Shown here piece after piece: positions 26,221 through 34,788 of a stretch of 64,000 bases of DNA (its first letter is position 1; each line of letters begins with the position of its first letter). Both the position numbers and the translations under genes were made by a program. This stretch comes from Mesorhizobium sp. M1B.F.Ca.ET.045.04.1.1 (GTDB lineage: Bacteria; Pseudomonadota; Alphaproteobacteria; Rhizobiales; Rhizobiaceae): contig NZ_CP034448.1 in NCBI RefSeq assembly GCF_003952465.1, positions 3,201,001 to 3,265,000 of the forward strand. Direction: 5' to 3'. Below the pieces are notes generated by a model. The model did no database searches and was not told where the DNA came from. It saw only the letters and a program-made list of their open reading frames with translations.

Positions 26221-27255
26221 ATGAAGCACAGCGTGAAAACCTTTTCCCTTTTTGTCACCGGCATGGTGCTGGCGGCCTCTCTAGGCCAAACTGCTTTCGC
26301 CGAAGACCTACCTGGGAGCGGCAAGACGGTGCGGTACGCCCAGTCCGACAGCCTGGGCGCCAATTATGTCGTTGCCCAGATCGGCATGGCGGCGATGAAG
26401 GAACTCGGTTACGACGTCAAGCTTAGCACGCTCAACACCACCTTGTTCTTCCAGGCGGCGGCCCAGGGCGATCTCGATATCGCGACCGATATAAACTTCC
26501 CGCAGCGCGAGCCGGGTTACAAGAAGGTCGAGGCGGAGGCGGAGATCGTCGGCGGTGGCCTAATTCAAGGCGGCGGCATTAATGGCTATCTGATCGACAA
26601 GAAAACCGCCGACGCAAACAACATCACCACGCTCGATCAGATGAAGGATGCGAAGATCGCAGCTCTTTTCGGCACGACCGGCAAAGCCGACCTCATCAAT
26701 TGCGATCCGGGCTGGAGTTGCGGCGACGTCGTCGACTTCCAGCTTGAGAAATTCGGACTCAAGGGCAGCGTTAATTCGGTCCGCGGCAAATACGAGGCGC
26801 TGATGGTCGAGGCCGTCGCCCGTGTTAAGCGCGGCGAGCCGGTATTCTTTTATGCCTGGAGCCCTTCGTGGATGAACAAGGCTCTGGTGCCTGGCAAAGA
26901 TGTCGTCTGGTTGCCGACGCCCTTCGATGCCTTGCCGGAATCGGTCCCTAACAAGGGGTCTGCCCTAGTGCCTGGCGTCAGCGGTTGCGCTGGCGGCGCT
27001 GATCCATGCCGCATGGCCATGGCGGCATGGAACTGGAACGCCGTCGCCAACCGGGAGTTCATTGCAGCCAATCCGGCAGTCAAGAAGCTCGTAGAGCAAA
27101 TGTCGTTCCCGCTGGCCGACTGGTCGACCTGGGAACAAACGATCAGCGAAAAGGGCGGCAGCGACAGCAACATCAAAAAGCTGGCGCATGAATGGATCGA
27201 AACCCATCAGGAACAGTTCAATGCCTGGGTTGACCGTGCCAAAATTGCAAGCTGA
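26221..27255 (+). CDS. Glycine-betaine/proline-type substrate-binding protein (ProX-like)
   Basis: 344 residues from ATG 26221 with GAAGGAG upstream; the open frame begins earlier but the signal peptide fixes this start (residues 1-27, ending AFAE). The mature part follows the OpuAC fold: RYAQSDSLGANYVVAQIGM, FFQAAAQGDLDIATDI, FFYAWSPSWMNKAL. The aromatic residues near the last segment resemble the aromatic cage that binds quaternary ammonium groups. About 160 bases separate it from the permease gene, long enough for a processing or regulatory site. It probably binds trigonelline or another plant betaine. Confidence 0.86.
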   Translation: MKHSVKTFSLFVTGMVLAASLGQTAFAEDLPGSGKTVRYAQSDSLGANYVVAQIGMAAMKELGYDVKLSTLNTTLFFQAAAQGDLDIATDINFPQREPGYKKVEAEAEIVGGGLIQGGGINGYLIDKKTADANNITTLDQMKDAKIAALFGTTGKADLINCDPGWSCGDVVDFQLEKFGLKGSVNSVRGKYEALMVEAVARVKRGEPVFFYAWSPSWMNKALVPGKDVVWLPTPFDALPESVPNKGSALVPGVSGCAGGADPCRMAMAAWNWNAVANREFIAANPAVKKLVEQMSFPLADWSTWEQTISEKGGSDSNIKKLAHEWIETHQEQFNAWVDRAKIAS

Positions 27256-27459
27256 TCACAATTCGCTGAAGTAGCCGCGCCAGGCCGACCCGACGCCGGG
27301 GTTTGACGACGCAAAGAAGCTCCGGTGGCGCAGGCCGCCGGGGCAATTCGATTTTGCCATACTGCGGTGCTTTCGCTACTGAGTCCCTTGAGCCAAGCTA
27401 GGTAGCCGTGGAGCCTCAACAGGTTTGCACCGCATTCGGACGAGTACCGTCTCGCCTTC

Positions 27460-27750
27460 ATGGTGATCAAAGCCTACCTCAAGCCCTACAATGCGGAGCA
27501 GCCCGAACAGGTCGGCGAAGGTTTCGAACTGCTGGACAACCGGTCGCTTGCCTCCGTTTCCGGCTGGTGGCTCGCGAAACGACGCGCCGCGCTCGGCGTC
27601 ACCGACGATGTCCTGGAGCGCCTGAAGGCACGGCTCCGACGATCGAAGCACTACGCGCTGGGCGCGGAACCCGGCCACGCCGTGCTCGTCGAACCGTGGC
27701 GCGTGCTGCTCCCGGCGCAGACCGTCGACGCCGCCTTTGAAGGCGTCTGA
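27460..27750 (+). CDS. Hypothetical protein, probably a 3' fragment
   Basis: A 96-codon frame that I do not recognise: MVIKAYLKPYNAEQPEQVG, SVSGWWLAKRRAALG, DVLERLKARLRRSKHY. It looks protein-like, but the same frame continues upstream without a start or ribosome site (about FAPHSDEYRLAF before the ATG). It may be the end of a gene cut by rearrangement. It lies just before the right repeat cluster. Confidence 0.4.
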   Translation: MVIKAYLKPYNAEQPEQVGEGFELLDNRSLASVSGWWLAKRRAALGVTDDVLERLKARLRRSKHYALGAEPGHAVLVEPWRVLLPAQTVDAAFEGV

Positions 27751-28334
27751 TGGTCGCGTCGCGAGAAACCCTTCAGGACCTCGCAGCCGAGCGCGAGCCT
27801 CGAAGCTGCCAATCCGCTTCTGGCCCAAGACAGCCGCGCTCGCACCCTTATGGTCAACACGGGTTCATCGACCCCTTTTGTAGGATGAAAGAGACACCGC
27901 GTGCATGGAATACTAGTCCTCCTCCTGGTCGTTAGGTTCGCCAGGCCATACGAGAGAATACGAAGGAAATGGGTTGGCGAACCAGCCGCTAACGTATTGA
28001 TTTCCTGTGGAAAACGATAACCCTCAGCGACTAACATAATCGTTATCCGCCAATGGCTTAGTGGTTCGCCAAAGTCGATTCAAGGTTTGGTCCAGCCACT
28101 CGCCGATCGCATTTATCTTACACCGAATGGCAGTCTTGGACGCAACGACTGCCTCCCTGGACTGTCAAACCGACCAACGGCGCAGTTGGCAGCTTTAGCG
28201 TTAGGTGGAGCCGGTGTCACATCAGGGTCCGAAAAACCACCCCGGGTCGTCGGCAACAATCTATCAAGCGCGCTAAGAACGATTTCTTGACTAACGCTCA
28301 GCGCGAGTAAAGACTTCGTTCCCAGAGAGGTCGC
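27751..28334 (+). repeat. Right GGTTCGCCA repeat cluster in a gene-free stretch
   Basis: No gene is seen. GGTTCGCCA occurs at 27935-27943, inverted at 27975-27983, and direct at 28063-28071. The direct copy is preceded by ATAATCGTTATCCGCCAATG, similar to the AT-rich block left of the 15.6-kb copies. The inverted copy carries a related block on the other strand, so 27975-28071 could fold into a large imperfect cruciform. This arrangement suggests a recombinase or replication-type site rather than a promoter. Confidence 0.5.
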
Positions 28335-28356
28335 CAAGGAACACTGCCGTTCCTTG
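28335..28356 (+). promoter_or_regulatory. Perfect inverted repeat upstream of the Fic gene
   Basis: CAAGGAAC (28335-28342) and GTTCCTTG (28349-28356) with a six-base spacer, ending 43 bases before the Fic ATG. The size suits a dimeric regulator. Fic proteins of this type often carry a C-terminal DNA-binding region, so autoregulation is possible. Function not proven. Confidence 0.4.
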
Positions 28357-28399
28357 CTCGCCTCGATCCGAACGAAGCTGTTCCCAATTGGGTCATGAA

Positions 28400-29575
28400 A
28401 TGCCGAAGCGAACAACGGGCCGATACGAGAGCGTAACCGCAGGCGCAGAGAACGTCGATGCGTTCATCCCGTTCGATCTGCCGCCTGCGCGTCCGGCACT
28501 CTCTGTTGAGGGCAAGCTCGAACATCGTCTCCGGGAAGCCGAGCAGGCGCTCGTTCGTCTCGATCTCGCAGGCGATATGGTGCCTTCCCTCGATTGGTTC
28601 ATCTATGCCTTCGTGCGCAAGGAGGCCGTGATCTCGTCGCAGATCGAGGGCACGCAGGCGTCACTCGTGGACCTTCTCGCTTTCGAGGCCGAAGAGGGGC
28701 CGGCACCCAATGCCGACGTGGAAGAGGTCACGAACTACCTCGACGCGCTTGCCTATGCCCGCGACCAGCTTGCGTTGAAGCAGGGGCTGCCAATTTCCAT
28801 GCGGCTCCTGAACGAGGCGCACAAGCGGTTGATGCGCGGCGTGCGCGGTTCGAACAAGCAGCCCGGAGACGTGCGCCGCAGCCAGAACTGGATCGGGGGA
28901 AGCCGGCCAGGCAATGCGGCCTACGTTCCGCCGCCACCGGATAAGCTTCCCCAGCTTCTCAGCGAATTTGAAAAATACATCCACGTCGACGATCCGCTAC
29001 CGAAGCTGATGCGGGCGGGTCTTCTCCACGTGCAGTTCGAGACCATTCATCCCTATCTCGACGGCAACGGGCGAATCGGGCGGCTCCTGATCGCGCTGCT
29101 CTTGGAGCACTGGGGCTTGCTGAAAGCGCCGCTCCTCTATCTCAGCCTGTTTTTCAAACGCCACCGGGAAGAGTACTACCGGCGCCTCAATCTGGTCCGG
29201 CTGGAAGGGAACTGGGAGGGCTGGATCGACTTCTTTCTCGATGGGGTCGCCACGATTTCCGATGAAGCCGTCGCCTCGGCGCGGGAACTGTTCAATCTCG
29301 TGTCCGCGGACCGGGTGCGACTGCTCGAAGCCCATTCCGCCTCCGTCTCGGCAGTGAGACTGTTCGAGCAATTGCCGCGTCATCCAATCGTGAGCGTTGC
29401 CTCGGTCACAAAGTTGATCGGCGCAAGCAAGCCGACCGCGATCCGTGCGATCGAGGTGCTGACGGAAGCCAATATTCTCGTGGAAACCACAGGGAAGAAG
29501 CGCGATCGCAGCTTCGCCTATCGCGCCTATCTGGAGTACCTGCGAACCGGAACGGAATTGGACAGCGGCGGCTGA
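28400..29575 (+). CDS. Fic-domain protein (class II, AMP-transferase type)
   Basis: 391 residues from ATG 28400; a TTG at 28388 would add four. The Fic motif is complete: HPYLDGNGRIGR from H217, so AMP transfer to target proteins is chemically possible. The inhibitory helix lies N-terminal to the core, motif S/T-xxx-E-G/N at S79-E83 (SSQIEG), which defines class II self-inhibited Fic proteins. The C-terminal part (ASVTKLIGASKPTAIRAIEVL) is a winged-helix-like DNA-binding region. It stands alone with no antitoxin gene, as expected when the inhibitor is built in. Confidence 0.9.
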   Translation: MPKRTTGRYESVTAGAENVDAFIPFDLPPARPALSVEGKLEHRLREAEQALVRLDLAGDMVPSLDWFIYAFVRKEAVISSQIEGTQASLVDLLAFEAEEGPAPNADVEEVTNYLDALAYARDQLALKQGLPISMRLLNEAHKRLMRGVRGSNKQPGDVRRSQNWIGGSRPGNAAYVPPPPDKLPQLLSEFEKYIHVDDPLPKLMRAGLLHVQFETIHPYLDGNGRIGRLLIALLLEHWGLLKAPLLYLSLFFKRHREEYYRRLNLVRLEGNWEGWIDFFLDGVATISDEAVASARELFNLVSADRVRLLEAHSASVSAVRLFEQLPRHPIVSVASVTKLIGASKPTAIRAIEVLTEANILVETTGKKRDRSFAYRAYLEYLRTGTELDSGG

Positions 29576-29668
29576 TCGTTACAACCGCGAATCATACCAA
29601 GCAAAGCCTATAACCCTGAATGAAGCCCCCATTTCAAGCAGCGTCCTTTGCCTAGGCACGGAACCTCG

Positions 29669-30075
29669 TCACCTCGGCTGAAGGTCATTGATCGGTGGAC
29701 CGAGCCGAGATAAAGGGTACCTGTCGCTGTTTCCAAACGCAAATGTCTTGCTCGCGTTTTGGTGGTTGGAGAAAATATGGCAGCGGATGGTGTGGCCTGG
29801 CTGGCCCTCGGTGAGCCGCGGCTCCTGCGTCTCGCAGATGGCGCCGATCTTGCGAGGGCAACGCGTGTGGAAGACGCAGCCCGTCGGCGGATTGGGGGCG
29901 CTCGGGATCTCGCCGTCGAGGCGGATGCGCGAGCTCTCCGTCCGGTCGAGCTTCGGCACAGCCGACAAGAGCGCTTCCGTATAGGAAGGGTGCGGGCCGG
30001 AGATCACCGCTTCAGGCCGCCGAAGGCCCATCGCCATCAAGTCGGCTAGCTCGGCAAAGCCGATTGCTCGATTGC
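29669..30075 (-). pseudogene. 3' remnant of a dipeptide/oligopeptide ABC transporter ATPase
   Basis: The minus strand encodes the C-terminal end of a DppD/DppF-type ATPase: ELADLMAMGLRRPEAVISGP, HPSYTEALLSAVP, and the oligopeptide-transporter C-terminal box GCVFHTRCPRKIGAICE. Walker A, Walker B and the signature are absent, so only about 100 residues are left of about 320. The downstream tail is altered. No permease genes remain. It is a dead fragment in the debris zone. Confidence 0.8.
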
Positions 30076-30178
30076 AAGAGCGGAGCCGACCTGATCCGGC
30101 TCGACTCCCGCCACGGCCAATTCAGCGCGCCAAACTGGGGTTGTTGTTTGGGGAAGGGGGCGAAATCCTACCCTAGAC

Positions 30179-30250
30179 CTAAGCGGGCCAGCGATACTCG
30201 CAGGTCAGAGTGATGTGCTCCCAACCGAGCGGCGAAATAGCGCCTGTGAG
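30179..30250 (-). mobile_element. Tn3-family transposase C-terminal remnant
   Basis: The last about 20 codons before the stop at 30179-30181 read SPLGWEHITLTCEYRWPA, very close to the conserved SPLGWEHINLTGDY end of Tn3-family transposases. Just outside lies a G/C-tract sequence (GGGGAAGGGGGCGAAATCC at about 30147) that could be the terminal inverted repeat. The rest of the transposase is missing. Confidence 0.65.
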
Positions 30251-30329
30251 AGCAGGGACCGAAATTGATGCGAAGGGACCTCTCGTCTGACGATCGGGTG
30301 GTGCGCATGCGGTCGTCAACGATAATGCC

Positions 30330-30421
30330 GCCGTTTTGCCGCGACAGCGACTCCGCACCAAGGCGGACGTCAGCACCATGTCGCCAATATATTTGGTCTG
30401 GATGATCAGGATTGATGACAT
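30330..30421 (-). pseudogene. N-terminal fragment of a glycosyltransferase family 9 protein
   Basis: From ATG 30421 the frame reads MSSILIIQTKYIGDMVLTSA, the typical start of heptosyltransferase-like glycosyltransferases. The likeness is lost after about 25 residues and the frame runs into the Tn3 remnant. It was probably cut by the transposon. Confidence 0.6.
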
Positions 30422-30804
30422 GAGCGGCCGGACACGCCGATGCTTGGCCATCGCCGCTGGGAAACCGTCGGCCACGGGTTTCTGGCCAAGTGTGGTCGGA
30501 AGTCGAACAAGAGCGCGACGCCCGGCCAAGGGGCAAAGTTAAGATTTCAACCTGGGGCACCGTTGCTGCGACCTCCGTGCTCGCGCACGGGCCGCATAAG
30601 GACCCTTCCTGTTATTGCCGTGGATTTTGTATTGTTAAGAATTGCTAAGCACACCGCCTCAACAGGCAACTTGCATAGACGGGCCGCGAACGTCCCCGCC
30701 TAGTAAGCGGGCCCATTGCCTGCTGACGAGGCTGCTGTTTGAGAGGCACCTCCGCCCGCTGATCCGATCCTTGGCGAGGATCAGAATTACCAAATCCCGA
30801 CACG

Positions 30805-31102
30805 GGTCAGGAAGGCGCCTCTATGAGCTTGCCGAGGACGAGGCATTCACTCTTGAGGAATTGGCGGCACAGGCCTCATCGTTTTGTGGGCCTGCCGCTC
30901 ACTTACGAAAATCTGGCTCCCGCGGTATGAGGAAAACCTGCAAGCCTCAGGATTGTCTGAAGAACTCGCCCGCCTTCTGGTCGGCTCCGATACCGACGCA
31001 TCTGCCGGTGCGCTCGAAGACCATGGGCAACAGTTGAGGGCTTTGATCGGTCGGCCAACCACCCCGCTTGGCGCTGTCATGGCAGATCAACTGCGCCGCT
31101 AA
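30805..31102 (+). pseudogene. Remnant of an NmrA-like NAD(P)-binding SDR protein
   Basis: Three frames in succession give one recognisable C-terminus: YELAEDEAFTLEELAAQASS (ending near 30885), PLTYENLAPA (near 30895-30925), then YEENLQASGLSEELARLL and ALIGRPTTPLGAVMADQL to the stop at 31102. At least two frameshifts separate them, and the Rossmann N-terminus is absent. Such proteins are quinone or flavin-type oxidoreductases. Non-functional. Confidence 0.7.
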
Positions 31103-31583
31103 GCGCTCTTTCGGCGCGACGCCCGTGTGCTTGCTGGACGGGGCTCATGCCCGACGCGAGCGCGAAGCGACGGTATCGGAGAGTATCTTGACCAAAGGCT
31201 TCGCCGGGAAAGGGATGCCTCAGACCTGACGTAGCCTAAAGTGTTGATTGCCACTGAGAACTGACCCGCCATCGCTTCCCCTGAGTTGGAAAACGGCCCT
31301 TAGTTCCTGGAACGAAGTGCGTTGTCGACATGCGGCGACAGCCTGATCTCATCGGCCGTGAAGTATCCGCAGGCCCCAAGGGCGCTGCGGAGGCTCGGCC
31401 TCTCTCAAGGTGCAAAAGGACCAACTGCGACCACGAAGACGACGGCACGGCAGAACCGAGCCTTGGCGCTCTCAACCGCGTCTGTCAGCTTCATTGGGCA
31501 GTCGGCTCTCGCAGCGACCGCGAGGAAGACGCCGGCGACATGGCGGAGGTGCCGGCCAATGGCGACTGACACCCTTCGACAAG
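31103..31583 (+). other. Debris region without an intact gene
   Basis: About 480 bases. Open frames here have no ribosome site and no family likeness. GTGTTGATTGCCACTGAGAA at 31241-31260 resembles the outer end of some IS21-type elements, but no transposase is left. Treat it as mobile-element debris. Confidence 0.35.
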
Positions 31584-31739
31584 ATGGCTGCCGAGGCCAC
31601 GACGAAGGCCAAGGCGAAGCTCGCCGAAATCGAGCTTGCTGCCAAATACGTTGCATACTTGATGGAAGGCCTTCACGGTGGCGACTGGCGCGTGAAGATC
31701 GATCACCGGCTCGGGTTTGTGTTGATGGTGGGAAAATGA
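31584..31739 (+). CDS. Very small hypothetical protein
   Basis: 51 codons from ATG 31584. An alanine/lysine-rich helical start (ATTKAKAKLAEIELAAKYV) is followed by VAYLMEGLHGGDWRVKIDH. I do not recognise it. It ends in an ATGA overlap (31736-31739) with another tiny frame, a typical coupling, which is the main reason to list it. The ribosome site is weak. Confidence 0.35.
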   Translation: MAAEATTKAKAKLAEIELAAKYVAYLMEGLHGGDWRVKIDHRLGFVLMVGK

Positions 31740-31828
31740 AGGCCTCTGAGCTTCTGAGAATCCTCGCTGCCATGTCTGCCCGACGAAAGCGGGCGGTGAT
31801 CGCGGAGTTCAAGCGGCGCTATCGCTAA
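31736..31828 (+). CDS. Very small basic hypothetical protein
   Basis: 30 codons, coupled to the upstream frame by ATGA. The product is short and strongly basic (SARRKRAVIAEFKRRYR), which could suit nucleic-acid binding. No family is recognised, and the frame could be chance. Confidence 0.3.
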   Translation: MKASELLRILAAMSARRKRAVIAEFKRRYR

Positions 31829-31888
31829 CCGGGAATCGGTCCATGAAACACGGCCCGCTGCCTCACGGTGGCGGGCCTTAGCTTTGCC

Positions 31889-31914
31889 GGAACTATCTTC
31901 TAAGGTCGGCCGTT
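31889..31914 (+). promoter_or_regulatory. EcfG-type promoter
   Basis: GGAAC (31889-31893), 17-base spacer, CGTT (31911-31914): an exact match to the general-stress sigma consensus. It lies 26 bases upstream of the DUF883-type gene start at 31941. Confidence 0.65.
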
Positions 31915-31940
31915 GAGCGACCGACGTAAGGAGAAAGCCG

Positions 31941-32309
31941 ATGCCGGATGCAAGCGACGAATCAACGCCGAGCATGAATCAGCGCAGAGCTCAGGAGGCG
32001 CTAGAGAAGCAGGTTGCGCAGTTGAAACGCGAGATCAACAAGATCAATCGGACGCTGGCCGAGCGCGCCGAAGAGGCTGGAGAGGAGGTAGCAGGCTGGT
32101 ATGAAAGCGCTGCCGATGGCGCCGGCCGGACTGCTCAGGCGCTCCGGACCGGGGCTCAGTCGGTTTCGGGAGCCGTCCAAAATAATCCCGGAACGGTTTC
32201 AACGGCCTTCTTTCTGGGCGCCGCGCTGGGATTGCTTTTGGGGCTTACCCTCAGTGATCCTAGTGGACCTGGCCGGGATCATTGGTTCTATAACCGAGCG
32301 AACAGTTAA
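31941..32309 (+). CDS. DUF883/ElaB-YqjD-type membrane-anchored stress protein
   Basis: 122 residues from ATG 31941 with TAAGGAG upstream. The N-terminal half is a charged coiled coil (EALEKQVAQLKREINKINRT), and the C-terminus has one glycine-rich membrane segment (STAFFLGAALGLLLGLTLS). This matches the ElaB/YqjD layout. YqjD of E. coli anchors ribosomes to the membrane in stationary phase. The EcfG promoter at 31889 supports stress expression here too. Confidence 0.8.
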   Translation: MPDASDESTPSMNQRRAQEALEKQVAQLKREINKINRTLAERAEEAGEEVAGWYESAADGAGRTAQALRTGAQSVSGAVQNNPGTVSTAFFLGAALGLLLGLTLSDPSGPGRDHWFYNRANS

Positions 32310-32771
32310 AAGCCCGGCTGCTCGGGTGGCCTGGATTGTTTTGTGGCAGAAAAGTCACGCGGCCTTAATATGCAGCGCTTCAACTAGGGCGCGCTTATTA
32401 TCCGTCTTACCGAGGCTTACGGTCTTGCCGGCGAGGGACAAAGACGGGCCACTGGAGCGCTCGCTGCGGCAACGTAGCGGGCGCTTCCGATTCGCGCGAT
32501 GGCGATCGATCCCCACCGAAGCCACTAGCGGATTCAGGGCCTTTTAGTGTCTCGGCTACGCCTACGGCTACCCACGTCAGGTCTTTCCGGGGTAGCCATC
32601 TCCTTACCTTGGAAGCGAATTGCCAAGGAATTTCAACGTGGTGCGGACGACTAGAATCGAACCCGTACGATCAGAGATCGAGGGGTTTTTAGTCACTGGG
32701 TCAGGGTGAAGCGCCTCTCCTGCCCAAACCGCTCTTGAGAGGGTGACCCTGGATCAACTGGTTCCGGCCGA
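32310..32771 (+). other. Intergenic region with a tRNA 3'-end remnant
   Basis: No gene is seen. On the minus strand 32639-32672 reads ACGGGTTCGATTCTAGT, then CGTCCGC, A and CCA. This is a complete tRNA T-arm (four of five stem pairs), acceptor strand, discriminator and CCA. No D-arm, anticodon arm or GCGGACG 5' acceptor strand is found upstream. A 3'-end-only tRNA is what integration of a mobile island leaves at its far end. Confidence 0.5.
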
Positions 32772-33035
32772 TCATCTGCTACGCACGACCGGCCGCTTCG
32801 GAGCGGTGCCGCGCCACCTCTCACCCCGGTCCATGAAGATGATTTTGTCGGCGACCTGACGCGCAAATCCCATCTCAACGCACAACATGGTCATGCCCTC
32901 ATCTGCCAGCGAGACCATGGTGTCGAGCATCACTTCCTTCACCATTTCCAGGTCGAGCGCTGAGGTCGGCTCATCAAACAGCATGATCTTCGGGCGCATA
33001 GAAAGCGACCGCGCGATCGCCACGCTTTGGTATCG
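32772..33035 (-). pseudogene. Fragment of an amino-acid ABC transporter ATPase
   Basis: The frame reads [37 protein letters not shown] and [19 protein letters not shown], the middle of a GlnQ-type ATPase with Walker B. Walker A and the signature are missing, one residue is inserted after VKEV, and the switch histidine (normally VTHEMGFA) is lost. It is dead. It lies directly downstream of the GMC gene. Confidence 0.75.
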
Positions 33036-33051
33036 ATCTGCCTCCCGATAC

Positions 33052-34788
33052 CTATGACGGCTTGCCGACGCGATCAGATGTTGACAGCCCAGGCGGGTTC
33101 GACGAACCAGCCTCCCGCTTGATTAGATCCGCCGCCTTCTCAGCAAGGCAATAGGTCGCCGCGACGGTGTTGGCCGAAACGATGGCCGGCATGATCGAGG
33201 CGTCGATCACCCTCAGCCCGCCGACTCCGTGAACGCGCAGCGTTCGCGGATCGACCACCGCTTCAGCCCCAAGACCCATCGCGCAGGTGCCGACCGGGTG
33301 GAAAAGCGTGCCGACGCGTTCCCGGATGAAGGCGTCGATGGCGCCGTCGCTCTCCACGTCGGGACCGGGATCGACCTCCGCGTCGAGATGTGGCGCGAAG
33401 GGTTGCTGTGCCATGATCTTTCGAGCCAGCCGCAGGCCGGCGCGCATGACGTCCATGCCGCTTTCACCGCGAAAGAAATTGTAGAGGATCGACGGCTGGT
33501 CGGCGGAATCCGCGCTTTTCAGCGTCACGCGGCCGATGCTGCCCGGCCTGAGCTGACAGACATGCATCAGGAACCCGTGCCCGGTGAAGCCCGAGGCGGA
33601 CTGCGTGTTGGCCCGGCCCGTGCAAAAGAAAAGCTGGATGTCAGGTCGCTCGCTGTTCGGATCGGTCGACAGAAACCCTCCACCGTCGGCGGTTGTCGAG
33701 GCGAGAAGCCCGCGCTTGCGCAACAGCCAGTCGAACAGATGGAGGATGTTTCGCGGCAACGCTTTCCACGAGATGCCGTATGGTGTGATGGATTTGGCGC
33801 GGTATTCCAGCGTGATGTCCAGATGGTCCTGCAAATTTTCGCCGACGCCGGGTAGGTCCTGCACGAGCGGGATACCGTGCCTGGCGAGCTCGCGCGCCTT
33901 TCCGATGCCCGACAGCATCAAAAGCTGGGGCGAAACGAAGGTGCCGGCCGAGAGGATGATCTCCCGTGCGGCGATTACACCAGTCTCGGCGCCGCGTTTC
34001 CACTCGACCCCGGTAGCCCTCCTTCCGTCGAACACCACTTTGGTAACATTCGTGTTGCCTATTATCGTGAGATTCGGCCGGTGCCGCACCGGATCGATAT
34101 ATGCGCTCTCGGCGGTGACGCGCTCCCCGTTCTTCTGGGTGAAAGTATAGAGCCCTATACCGTTCTGCCGTGGCCCGTTGAAGTCGGGATTGAGCTCGTA
34201 GCCGGCGAGTTGCGCTGCTTCGATATAGGCGTAGGCGAGCTTGTTGACGCTGCGCATCGGCGCGATATTGACCGGACCGTCAGTGCCGTGCAGAGCCGGA
34301 TCGACTTGCTCAGCCAGTGGCCGTGCTCCCAATCTAACATGCCGGCTGGATCGGGGGGCAGCGAGCGGTTCGAAGCGCTCGAGCTTGCGGAAATAGGGCA
34401 GCAGATCGTCAAAGCCCCAGCCCGCATTGCCGCGGTCCCTCCAGCCGTCGAAATCCTCGCGCTGACCTCGGATGAAGACTTGTCCGTTGATGTTGGTGCA
34501 CCCCCCGGTGCCCTTGCCGCGCGGCAACATCATCGACCGGCCTTGGAGCCCGGGTTCCGGTTCGCTCGCGAACCACGTCATGAACTTCGGGCCGCCCAGA
34601 AACGCCAGAGCCGGCGCCATGAAGGTGACCATGGCGAGCGGAATGCGCACGATTGCCTTGCGGGCATTGTGATCCGGCCCGGCTTCGATCAGCGCGACGC
34701 GCATGGCGGGATCTTCCGTCAGCCGGTTGGCAAGCACGCAGCCTGCCGGCCCGGCGCCGACAATGACGTAGTCGAACCGATCCATCAC
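33052..34788 (-). CDS. GMC-family FAD oxidoreductase (choline-dehydrogenase-like)
   Basis: 578 residues from GTG 34788 (ATG 34785 is next). The FAD-binding motif is [16 protein letters not shown], the first GMC signature is near [19 protein letters not shown], and the C-terminal domain holds the catalytic His region ([13 protein letters not shown]) and [17 protein letters not shown]. The family oxidises alcohols, including choline and polyols, passing electrons to quinones or cytochromes. As the last gene of the minus-strand polyol operon, touching the SDR gene upstream, it may oxidise a sugar alcohol or its product. Confidence 0.87.
   Translation of the reverse strand: MMDRFDYVIVGAGPAGCVLANRLTEDPAMRVALIEAGPDHNARKAIVRIPLAMVTFMAPALAFLGGPKFMTWFASEPEPGLQGRSMMLPRGKGTGGCTNINGQVFIRGQREDFDGWRDRGNAGWGFDDLLPYFRKLERFEPLAAPRSSRHVRLGARPLAEQVDPALHGTDGPVNIAPMRSVNKLAYAYIEAAQLAGYELNPDFNGPRQNGIGLYTFTQKNGERVTAESAYIDPVRHRPNLTIIGNTNVTKVVFDGRRATGVEWKRGAETGVIAAREIILSAGTFVSPQLLMLSGIGKARELARHGIPLVQDLPGVGENLQDHLDITLEYRAKSITPYGISWKALPRNILHLFDWLLRKRGLLASTTADGGGFLSTDPNSERPDIQLFFCTGRANTQSASGFTGHGFLMHVCQLRPGSIGRVTLKSADSADQPSILYNFFRGESGMDVMRAGLRLARKIMAQQPFAPHLDAEVDPGPDVESDGAIDAFIRERVGTLFHPVGTCAMGLGAEAVVDPRTLRVHGVGGLRVIDASIMPAIVSANTVAATYCLAEKAADLIKREAGSSNPPGLSTSDRVGKPS

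Noticed and set aside
28851..28944. Fic gene as part of a toxin-antitoxin pair
   Set aside because: The inhibitory motif is inside the Fic protein itself and no small partner gene is adjacent.
30147..31270. Possible complete transposon between the Tn3 remnant and the IS21-like end
   Set aside because: Only a few terminal bases and a short C-terminus are seen; no transposase body and no target duplications, so no complete element can be claimed.
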